In this document: piece after piece, positions 1 to 5,529 of the stretch
Layout: each line of letters opens with the position of its first letter
Position numbering within the stretch: position 1 is the stretch's first letter
Source: Sinorhizobium sp.
GTDB taxonomy: Bacteria; Pseudomonadota; Alphaproteobacteria; Rhizobiales; Rhizobiaceae
Reading direction: 5' to 3'
Assembly: GCA_031178305.1 (NCBI GenBank)
Contig: JAPSJG010000238.1
Location: 1-6,224, forward strand
DNA: 6,224 nt
Position numbers and translations under genes: made by a program
The notes under the pieces: generated by a model
Told to the model about the DNA's origin: nothing
The model's database searches: none
What the model saw: only the letters and a program-made list of their open reading frames with translations

Positions 1-36
1 CGGCGCGCGGGATAACATCAGGATGATCCGATCAGC

Positions 37-687
37 TTACTGCTGAGGCTGAGGCGCGGGCTCCGGCTGCGCCGGGGTTGTCGGCGTTGCCGGCGTTACC
101 CCACCCGTCGTCGCCGGGTCGGTCTGCTGTGCGTCGCGCTCGGCCATCAGCTGCGACCGCGACTTGAATTCCGGCGCTGCCTTCAGCGAATCGGCCGTCT
201 CGGTCGTCATCAGCTTGAGCGTCATTCCGTCTTCCTGCTGGCTCACCTGGATCTTGTCGAACGGAACCGCGACGTTCTTCTCGCCGATACCGAGGAATCC
301 ACCGACGCCGACCACAGCGGCATCAACGCCGCCATCCTTCTTGATGATAAGGTCGTTGATCTCGCCGACATTTTCGTCATTGGCGTTATAGACCGTTTGC
401 CCGATGTAGGTGCTTGCGGAAATCGCGTCCTCACCCTGTTCGGTCAGGTAACCAGCACCCGCCTCGGCAGTGGCCGTCGTATCCGTATCGGCAGGGGCCG
501 GGGTTTGTGCCTGCTCGCCCGCAGCCGGCGGTTGTGCCGGATCAGCCGGCGCCGGCGTAGCCGGTTCCATCTGCTGCGTTTCGGGCGCTGGCGGCGTCGT
601 GGTCTCCTGTGCGAAGCTTATCGGGGCAATGGCAACGCCCACGAGAAGTGCGCCAGCGGCAACGGAAGATGTAAGAATCTTGGTCAT
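37..687 (-). CDS. Exported PRC-barrel domain protein, probable general-stress-response protein
   Basis: This 216-residue protein has a clear Sec signal peptide: MTK, a hydrophobic stretch over residues 8-24, and a likely cleavage after SFA at residue 26. Residues 27-85 are a Pro/Ala/Thr/Gln-rich, probably disordered linker. Residues about 90-165 form one PRC-barrel domain, recognisable from IGQTVYNANDENVGEINDLI, a glycine-rich hairpin (VGVGGFLGIGEKNVAVPF) and the strand MTLKLMTT. The tail (about 185-216) is again Pro/Thr/Gln-rich. The ATG is preceded by AAAGG (697-701) with a 9-nt spacer, which supports this start. PRC-barrel domains occur in RimM, photosynthetic reaction centre H subunits and many small stress-linked alphaproteobacterial proteins; the molecular role of the exported form is not known to me. 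The EcfG/RpoE2-type promoter at 761-785 predicts induction by heat, salt, desiccation or stationary phase. A periplasmic location is inferred. Domain call is confident; function is open. Confidence 0.9.
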   Translation of the reverse strand: MTKILTSSVAAGALLVGVAIAPISFAQETTTPPAPETQQMEPATPAPADPAQPPAAGEQAQTPAPADTDTTATAEAGAGYLTEQGEDAISASTYIGQTVYNANDENVGEINDLIIKKDGGVDAAVVGVGGFLGIGEKNVAVPFDKIQVSQQEDGMTLKLMTTETADSLKAAPEFKSRSQLMAERDAQQTDPATTGGVTPATPTTPAQPEPAPQPQQ

Positions 688-760
688 CTCAGACTGCCTT
701 TCGTTGACGTTGTCGAATACGGCGCAGCCCTGGCATTGCTACGCCGATGACACTCACAGC

Positions 761-785
761 AACGCGCGGCAGCGGAAACGGTTCC
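761..785 (-). promoter_or_regulatory. EcfG/RpoE2-type (ECF15) sigma factor promoter for the PRC-barrel gene
   Basis: Read on the minus strand, GGAAC (785-781) is followed after exactly 16 bases by CGTT (764-761). This matches the consensus known for the alphaproteobacterial general-stress sigma factor EcfG/RpoE2 (GGAAC, 16-17 nt, CGTT). It would start transcription near 750-755 and give a 5' leader of about 65 nt before the ATG at 687. The match, orientation and distance are seen directly. Use by RpoE2 is inferred from the consensus. Confidence 0.8.
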
Positions 786-891
786 GGAGAAAGTAGATTT
801 TATAAGCCGAGAATTGTCTCGAATCCGGCAAGTTCAACCCTTAGGAGCAAATGGCAGTTTTGCTGACGAGGATGGAAACTGCGAGTGAAGA

Positions 892-938
892 ATGCAAGGA
901 TGCCGCGTGCTCAAGCCAGCACGCGGCATTCGATGCAT
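892..938 (-). terminator. Long perfect stem-loop, possible second terminator or 3'-end structure
   Basis: Bases 900-911 and 918-929 pair perfectly (12 bp, GC-rich, TGCCGCGTGCT arm) around a 6-nt loop. ATGCA (892-896) and TGCAT (934-938) can extend the stem beyond an internal loop. On the minus strand the 3' side is followed only by a broken T-rich stretch (TTGCATTCTTC), so it is a weaker intrinsic terminator by sequence than the hairpin at 979-1009, although its stem is stronger. It could be a backup terminator or insulate the stress promoter region from read-through. On the plus strand there is no T-run. Confidence 0.5.
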
Positions 939-978
939 CAGGGGACAACTGGGACAAGCGCATCAGCGCGGGACGAGG

Positions 979-1009
979 AAAAGTGGGCGCGGTTTTCCGC
1001 GCATCCCAC
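979..1009 (-). terminator. Intrinsic terminator of the dehydratase transcript
   Basis: On the minus strand GTGG (1009-1006) pairs with CCAC (986-983), and GCGCGG (1002-997) pairs with CCGCGC (992-987) around an AAAA loop, with a 3-nt bulge (1005-1003). The stem is followed at once by TTTT (982-979). It lies about 50 nt after the stop codon of the dehydratase gene. A GC-rich stem plus T-run in the right orientation makes this a good rho-independent terminator. Confidence 0.75.
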
Positions 1010-1058
1010 GCTAACTTTCAGATCGATTAAGGCGATCCGACCTAAAGATCATCGTGAT

Positions 1059-2783
1059 CTAATGGCTTTCGCGCTGCACTTCGCTGCCGCTCTTGCCCAC
1101 GAGGAAATCGAGGTCGGCGCCCTTGTCGGCCTGCAGAACCGTCTCGTAATAGAGCTTATAATAGCCGCGCTGCCATTTTTGCTCCGGCGACTGCCAGGCC
1201 GCCATGCGACTTGCGAATTCCTCTTCGCTGATCAGCAGGTTCAATTCCCCTTTCAGCGCATCGAGCCGGATACGGTCGCCGGTTCTGACGATCGCGAGCG
1301 GCCCGCCGGCGTTGGCTTCCGGGCTGACATGCAGGACCACGGTGCCGAAGGCGGTGCCGGACATGCGTGCGTCGGAAATACGCACCATGTCGCGAACCCC
1401 TTTCTCGACGAGGCGACGGGGGATCGGCATATTGCCGACTTCCGCCATGCCGGGATAGCCCTTCGGTCCGCAGCCCTTAAGCACGAGGATCGTATCCTCG
1501 GTCACCGGCAGGTCCGGGTCGTCGATCTTCGCCTTGAGTTCCTCGATGGTTTCGAAGACGTAGGCGGGGCCTTCGTGCGAGAGCAGGTGTTCGCTCGCTG
1601 CCGAGGGCTTGATCACCGCACCATTCGGCGCGAGATTGCCCTTCAATACGCGAATACCGGCAGCGGCGCGAAGCGGATTGTCCAGCGGGCGGATGACGTC
1701 GTCGTTATAGACCTCCGCATCCTCCCAATATTTGCTGATCGGCACGCCGAACACTGTCGGCGCATCCGCATGCAGCAGGTGCCGGATGCGGTTCATCACC
1801 GCCGGCAGGCCGCCCGCATAGGCGAGATCCTCGATCAGATACTTGCCGGAAGGCATGCAGTTGACGATGCAAGGCACCTGACCGCCGACGCGGTCGAAAT
1901 CGTCGAGACAGAGATCGACACCGGCGCGTCCCGCAATCGCCAGCAGATGCACGACGGCATTGGTCGAGCCGCCGACCGCGGCATTGGCGACGATGCCGTT
2001 CTCGAAGTTCTTCTTCGTCAGGACCTTGGACAGTCTCAGGTCCTCGTGCACCATCTCGACGATCCGCTTGCCGGTCATGTGTGCAAGCGCCATGCGGCGG
2101 GCATCGACCGCCGGCAGCGCCGCGTTGGTCGGAAGCGACAGGCCCATGGCCTCGACCACGGAAGCCATCGTCGTTGCCGTGCCCATCGTCATGCAGACGC
2201 CGGGCGAGCGCGACATGCCGCTTTCGGCCGCCATGAATTCCTGCATGCTCATTTCGCCGGCGCGCACGGCTTCGGAGAATTTCCAGACGTCGGTGCCCGA
2301 GCCGATATCCTTGCCCTTCCATTTGCCGTTGAGCATAGGACCGGACGAGACGACGATCGTCGGCAGGTCGACGGAGGCCGCGCCCATTAACTGCCCGGGC
2401 GTGGTCTTGTCGCAGCCGCCGAGCAGCACGACGCCGTCGATGCCATGGGCGCGGATCGCCTCTTCCACATCCATCGCCAGGAGGTTGCGGAAAAGCATGG
2501 CCGTCGGGCGCATCTGCGTTTCGCCGAGCGACGAAACCGGGAATTCGACCGGAAAGCCGCCGGCCTCCCAGACGCCGCGCTTCACGCCCTCGGCGAGAAT
2601 GCGCAGATGGCTGTTGCAGGGCGTCAGCTCGGACCAGGTGTTGCAGATGCCGATGATCGGCCGTCCGTCGAATACGTGATCCGGAAAACCCTGGTTCTTC
2701 ATCCAGGACCGGTGAATGAAACCATCCTTGTGTGTGCCGCCGTACCAATGGCGGCTTCTCAATTCTTTCTTCTTCTCGCTCAT
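1059..2783 (-). CDS. IlvD/Edd-family aldonate dehydratase (L-arabinonate/D-galactonate dehydratase type)
   Basis: This 574-residue protein should dehydrate a sugar acid to its 2-keto-3-deoxy form using a [2Fe-2S] cluster and Mg2+. Family hallmarks are visible: Cys56 (TPCNSH), Glu88 (GETQ), Cys124-Asp125-Lys126 (GGCDKTTPG), Cys197 (GVCMTMGTA) and Ser475 (MSGTAFG). From memory these correspond to the three cluster cysteines, the Mg ligands and the catalytic serine of the structurally solved Rhizobium leguminosarum L-arabinonate dehydratase, an enzyme reported to act also on D-galactonate and D-fuconate. The N-terminus (RSRHWYGGTHKDGFIHRSWMKNQG) is that of the sugar-acid branch, not of branched-chain amino acid IlvD. 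The ATG has a strong site AAGGGAG (2791-2797) with a 7-nt spacer. It lies 272 nt after the lactonase gene, in the same orientation, and replaces the enolase-superfamily DgoD usual in enteric galactonate operons. Exact substrate is inferred. Confidence 0.92.
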   Translation of the reverse strand: MSEKKKELRSRHWYGGTHKDGFIHRSWMKNQGFPDHVFDGRPIIGICNTWSELTPCNSHLRILAEGVKRGVWEAGGFPVEFPVSSLGETQMRPTAMLFRNLLAMDVEEAIRAHGIDGVVLLGGCDKTTPGQLMGAASVDLPTIVVSSGPMLNGKWKGKDIGSGTDVWKFSEAVRAGEMSMQEFMAAESGMSRSPGVCMTMGTATTMASVVEAMGLSLPTNAALPAVDARRMALAHMTGKRIVEMVHEDLRLSKVLTKKNFENGIVANAAVGGSTNAVVHLLAIAGRAGVDLCLDDFDRVGGQVPCIVNCMPSGKYLIEDLAYAGGLPAVMNRIRHLLHADAPTVFGVPISKYWEDAEVYNDDVIRPLDNPLRAAAGIRVLKGNLAPNGAVIKPSAASEHLLSHEGPAYVFETIEELKAKIDDPDLPVTEDTILVLKGCGPKGYPGMAEVGNMPIPRRLVEKGVRDMVRISDARMSGTAFGTVVLHVSPEANAGGPLAIVRTGDRIRLDALKGELNLLISEEEFASRMAAWQSPEQKWQRGYYKLYYETVLQADKGADLDFLVGKSGSEVQRESH

Positions 2784-2825
2784 CCGCGCACTCCCTTTTC
2801 CATAAGCGATTCCTCGCCTGGGCCA

Positions 2826-2831
2826 ATTGTA
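2826..2831 (-). promoter_or_regulatory. Possible -10 box / GntR-like half-site before the dehydratase gene
   Basis: On the minus strand TACAAT (2831-2826) differs from TATAAT at one position and lies 42 nt before the ATG, but no good -35 box is found 16-18 nt upstream. The plus-strand reading AATTGTATGAT resembles half of the ATTGTATACAAT-type operators bound by some GntR/FCD regulators, the family that includes the galactonate regulator DgoR. Both readings are weak. Confidence 0.25.
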
Positions 2832-2956
2832 TGATTTTTTCTCGGCGCCGCGCCAGCACTTGTTGCATGCGGACGGCGGAATTGAGAAAGATCAGCGCCT
2901 GAAGCGGGATGAGGAGAAGGCCTTCCGCCCCGCATACCGCGCAATTCCAGGACGTT

Positions 2957-3034
2957 AGCGCAGGATGCGCTCACAGGAGTTCGCTCCACTGCGCTATCCC
3001 TTTATTTCTGCCGCGTTTATGCGGCGTCAGGGAT
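2957..3034. repeat. Palindromic block with two mutually exclusive stem-loops
   Basis: Structure A pairs GGAT-GCGC (2963-2970) and GGAG (2976-2979) with CTCC (2984-2987) and GCGC-ATCC (2991-2999) around a TTCG loop. Structure B pairs ATCCCT (2996-3001) with AGGGAT (3029-3034) and GCCGC (3010-3014) with GCGGC (3021-3025). They share ATCC (2996-2999), so both cannot form fully at once. A nested perfect inverted repeat AGCGCA-GGA-TGCGCT (2957-2971) overlaps A. It could be an intercistronic RNA structure, an attenuator, or a dispersed palindromic element such as the rhizobial RIME type; which one cannot be told from one copy. Confidence 0.5.
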
Positions 3035-3055
3035 TCCACCTGACTGCAAAGATGC

Positions 3056-3940
3056 TCAGAGCAGGAACGCCGGCTCGTAGCGGCCATTGACTTCGACGCC
3101 GAGGTCGAAGGTCTTGCCTGCGTTTGGATCGGCCGCTCGCGCGGTATCATCCAGGTCCTGCCAGGCGGAGGTCACGAGCAATCGGCTGGCCTTCGGACCG
3201 ACGAAGGCGGGGCAACTCGGCTGGGTCGCCGGTACGGCATACCGGGCGATCTTCCGGCCGTCGGGCTTGTAAACCTCGACCGCGCCAGCGCCCCAGCGGG
3301 CGTTCCAGATCAGCCCGTCGGCATCGCATACCGCGCCGTCGATGCCGCCCGGTACCGCGCTCTCGTCTGAGAGAATGACGGGGTCGCCCGTCGGGAGCGC
3401 GGTCGCCGGATCGATGTCAACGCGCATCAGCTGGTTCGCGTCGGTATCGGTGAAATAGGCAGTAGTGCCATCCGGCGAGAAGCAGATAGCGTTGGGGATC
3501 GTGACGTTGCCGAAGAGTTTCGCGATGCGGTTGCCGGCGACGTGATAGATGGCGCCGACATGCTTTTCGGCGTTACGGCCCATCGTGCCGATCCACAACG
3601 CGCCGCAGGGATGGACGCGGCCGTCATTGGAACGATTGCCCGGCTTGCCTTCGAGGGTCGCGAACCGGCTGAGCTCGTAATTCGCAGTGTCGCGGATGAA
3701 GAGCCCCTGGTCCGATGCGATCAGCTGCCGCGCCGGATCGATGGTTGCAAGCACGCTGCCGAGGAAAGGCAGGGAATGGACTGTCTTTCGCCCGCTCTCG
3801 AGGTGCAGCTCGTGCAGTTCCTGCCCCTTGATGTTGAACCACCAGGCCGTGCCGGTCAGTGGATCGTAGGTCGGGCCCTCGCCGAGTTCGGACGCGAAAT
3901 CGCAGAGGATGCGGCCGGAAAAGGGAATGAGCTCGGACAT
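3056..3940 (-). CDS. SMP-30/gluconolactonase-family sugar lactonase
   Basis: The 294-residue protein has the six-bladed beta-propeller signature of the SMP-30/gluconolactonase/LRE-like family. Likely divalent-metal ligands are Glu21 (LGEGPTYD), Asn150 (IPNAICFSPDG) and Asp201 (GGIDGAVCD); Arg103 and Asn105-Asp106 (RSNDGR) match the substrate-binding segment of the family. WIGTMGR (116-122) is also typical. No signal peptide is seen, so it should be cytoplasmic. In this cluster it would hydrolyse the aldonolactone made by the dehydrogenase, giving the aldonate for the dehydratase. Its ATG shares one base with the stop codon of dgoA (TGATG, 3938-3942), and GGAG (3948-3951) sits 7 nt upstream inside dgoA, which implies translational coupling. 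Whether it prefers galactono-, arabino- or another lactone cannot be read from sequence. Confidence 0.9.
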   Translation of the reverse strand: MSELIPFSGRILCDFASELGEGPTYDPLTGTAWWFNIKGQELHELHLESGRKTVHSLPFLGSVLATIDPARQLIASDQGLFIRDTANYELSRFATLEGKPGNRSNDGRVHPCGALWIGTMGRNAEKHVGAIYHVAGNRIAKLFGNVTIPNAICFSPDGTTAYFTDTDANQLMRVDIDPATALPTGDPVILSDESAVPGGIDGAVCDADGLIWNARWGAGAVEVYKPDGRKIARYAVPATQPSCPAFVGPKASRLLVTSAWQDLDDTARAADPNAGKTFDLGVEVNGRYEPAFLL

Positions 3941-4575
3941 CAGGCGGCTCCGTAGACGGCGTCGTAGGCTGCAAGCGTGGCGATTGCCCGTTGCCTGACC
4001 TCAGCAGCGCTCATACCGGGCTTATAGAGGCTCGAGCCGAGGCCGAAGCTGCGGATGCCGATGTTGGCATAGTCGGCGAAATTCGCTTCCGAGACGCCGC
4101 CGACGGCGGCGATTTCGATATCCTTCGGGAGCACGGCGCGGATCGCCTGAATCCCAGAGGGGCCGAGCACGCTCGCCGGGAAGAATTTGAGCCCGCTCGC
4201 GCCCGCACCCGCCGCGGTCAATGCTTCCGTCGGAGTGAAGACGCCGGGCATCGTCACCATGCCCTTGGCCGCTGCAAGCCGTATGACCGCCGGCTCGACA
4301 TTGGGACTGACCATCAGCCGTCCGCCGACAGTGGCAAGCTGTTCCACTTGCGCCGTCGTCAAAACAGTGCCCGCGCCGATCAGGCAGTCGGCCGGCGCCA
4401 TCTTAACGGCGGTTTCGATTGAGCGGAACGGGTCGGGCGAGTTGAGCGGAATCTCGATTGCCTTGAAACCGGTTTCGATGAGGGCGCCGACCACGCTCTC
4501 CGTTTCCTCGGGCTTCAAGCCGCGAAGAATGGCGATCAGCGGATGTTTCATCGGGGGCAGAGGCATGCGGTCCAT
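3940..4575 (-). CDS. dgoA: 2-dehydro-3-deoxy-6-phosphogalactonate aldolase
   Basis: This 211-residue class I aldolase of the KDPG/KDPGal family splits 2-keto-3-deoxy-6-phosphogalactonate into pyruvate and D-glyceraldehyde 3-phosphate. The TIM-barrel signature residues are present: Arg18 (AILRG), Glu41 (IEIPLNSPDP, general acid/base), the Schiff-base Lys130 (GLKFFPA), GAGTVL (67-72) and the C-terminal phosphate-binding GGVSEAN (159-165) and GLGSSLY (178-184). Length is close to that of the E. coli enzyme (about 205). LNSPDPF after the catalytic Glu favours KDPGal over KDPG specificity, as does the adjacent dgoK. The start at 4575 is preceded by an A/G-rich 33-nt spacer after dgoK with only a weak site (GGAAAG); Met4 or Met9 are alternatives with no better site. 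It overlaps the lactonase gene by one base. Confidence 0.93.
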   Translation of the reverse strand: MDRMPLPPMKHPLIAILRGLKPEETESVVGALIETGFKAIEIPLNSPDPFRSIETAVKMAPADCLIGAGTVLTTAQVEQLATVGGRLMVSPNVEPAVIRLAAAKGMVTMPGVFTPTEALTAAGAGASGLKFFPASVLGPSGIQAIRAVLPKDIEIAAVGGVSEANFADYANIGIRSFGLGSSLYKPGMSAAEVRQRAIATLAAYDAVYGAA

Positions 4576-4608
4576 TTTCTTTTTCTTTCCATCAAAGCGG
4601 TCGGATCG

Positions 4609-5529
4609 TCATAGGGGCCAAATTGTTTGGGCGGCGGCCGAAAGTCCGGCCCGCACCGCCTCGTCGGCGTCGACGAGTTGCGGAGTAAAACCTTGGGTTT
4701 CCAGGGCTGCGCGATAGAGCGAGCCCAGTCGCCCGGAGCCCACAAGGCAGATGCCGTCGACCGATTCCGCGGAGGCGAGCGCTCCGGCGATTTCGAGGCC
4801 GATCAGTGTGCCCGACAGGCGCGCCTTGGCATCGGCGGCACTCAGGCCGTGAAGAAGCTGCCCCGCCCGGACGGAGAAGAGCATGTTCGTCGCTAAGGCA
4901 GGCGATTCCTTCGCCCGTGCCACGGCATCCAGGAAAGCGGCATCATCGGGTTCAATGGCACCGGCATCGGCCACCGCATGGCTCAAGATCGTGTGGCGCG
5001 AAATCACTTCGAACAATTCGCCGGTCATGAAAGTAGAAAAGCCCTCGACCGTTTTGTCGCAAAGCCGGACCCACTTGCTGTGAGTCCCGGGCATGCAGAC
5101 GAGATGCCGGCCTTCACCGAGCATGCCGGCGGCGCCGAGGAGTTGGGTCTCCTCTCCACGCATGACATCCGGGCAACGTCCGTCGCGCTGGGCAAGGCCC
5201 GGGAGAATACGGATGTCGCGGTCGACGTCCGGGACCGCAATTGCATTACCGGCGATCGCCGCAAGTGCGGCCGGTGTGTCGATGTAGCCGGCTTCCTTCC
5301 AGCCCTGGCGAGCACCGGCCATGCCGCAGATGACGATCGGCAGATGTGTGGGTGCCTCTACGGCGGCGAGGTGGCTGTCGAGGACTGCATGGAAGCCGGT
5401 TTTTGCCGCGGTCGTCATGCCTTCTCCGCTGCGGCGCTCGGCAAGCACGCTTCCGTCCTCGCCGATGATCCACAGCCGGAAACTCGAGGTTCCCCAGTCC
5501 ACCGCGGCGTAGTAGCCTCGTCTCCTCAA
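4609..5529 (-). CDS. dgoK: 2-dehydro-3-deoxygalactonokinase
   Basis: DgoK phosphorylates 2-keto-3-deoxygalactonate at O6 with ATP (EC 2.7.1.58), directly feeding DgoA. Taking the TTG at 5529 as residue 1, the 306-residue protein shows the family motifs: N-terminal phosphate-binding AAVDWGTSSFRLW (8-20), CGMAGARQGW (68-77), DVMRGEETQLLG (121-132), CMPGTHSKW (145-153) and STFMTGELFE (165-174), and the C-terminal GSGRLGSLY. An open frame extends to a GTG at 5601, but that extension overlaps the SDR gene by 76 nt and encodes a non-family Arg/Gly/Asp-rich leader. The TTG has GGAGG (5536-5540) with a 6-nt spacer and forms a TTGA overlap with the SDR stop codon, like the common ATGA coupling. The next option, the GTG at Val10, would cut the first beta strand. 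Function is confident; the start less so. Confidence 0.93.
   Translation of the reverse strand: MRRRGYYAAVDWGTSSFRLWIIGEDGSVLAERRSGEGMTTAAKTGFHAVLDSHLAAVEAPTHLPIVICGMAGARQGWKEAGYIDTPAALAAIAGNAIAVPDVDRDIRILPGLAQRDGRCPDVMRGEETQLLGAAGMLGEGRHLVCMPGTHSKWVRLCDKTVEGFSTFMTGELFEVISRHTILSHAVADAGAIEPDDAAFLDAVARAKESPALATNMLFSVRAGQLLHGLSAADAKARLSGTLIGLEIAGALASAESVDGICLVGSGRLGSLYRAALETQGFTPQLVDADEAVRAGLSAAAQTIWPL

Larger units (their letters stand above)
688..1058. other. 371-nt intergenic region between the PRC-barrel gene and the dehydratase gene
   Basis: No coding sequence is convincing here. The left part holds the leader and EcfG-type promoter of the PRC-barrel gene (688-785) and an AT-rich stretch (791-805). 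A short inverted repeat (CGAGA-ATTG-TCTCG, 808-821) follows. The right part holds two strong hairpins (892-938 and 979-1009) suited to ending transcription of the dehydratase operon. A further small inverted repeat, AGATCA-TCG-TGATCT (1046-1060), overlaps the dehydratase stop codon. Confidence 0.7.
2784..3055. other. 272-nt gap between lactonase and dehydratase genes, palindrome-rich
   Basis: This is the only large gap inside the sugar-catabolic cluster. It holds overlapping stem-loops (2957-3034), a palindrome GAAGGCCTTC (2916-2925), a 7-bp inverted repeat GGCGGAA/TTCCGCC (2875-2881 and 2923-2929), a T-rich stretch (2835-2840) and a possible -10 box (2826-2831). No convincing coding sequence was found. 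The gap suggests separate or modulated expression of the dehydratase. Confidence 0.6.

Noticed and set aside
1..36. Terminator after the PRC-barrel gene
   Set aside because: Only 36 nt are available and no GC-rich stem with a T-run is visible; the terminator, if any, lies outside the window.
808..821. Inverted repeat CGAGA-ATTG-TCTCG upstream of the stress promoter
   Set aside because: Only 5-bp arms, no second copy and no link to a known regulator; it could easily be chance.
1046..1060. AGATCA-TCG-TGATCT hairpin at the dehydratase stop codon as the terminator
   Set aside because: The 6-bp AT-rich stem is weak and the following T-run is only TTT; the hairpin at 979-1009 is a much better terminator.
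885..2390. A 501-codon open frame on the plus strand opposite the dehydratase gene
   Set aside because: It is antisense to a gene with clear catalytic motifs, has no recognisable domain, is His/Arg/Ala-rich as expected from reading a high-GC gene backward, and has no good ribosome site.
1705..2868. A 387-codon minus-strand frame overlapping the dehydratase gene
   Set aside because: It is a frame-shifted reading of the dehydratase gene with Arg-rich, low-complexity composition and no family motifs.
2780..2989. A 69-codon minus-strand frame in the gap before the dehydratase
   Set aside because: It has a GTG start without a ribosome site, Arg/Pro/Ser-rich composition, and runs through the palindromes and the dehydratase start; nothing supports coding.
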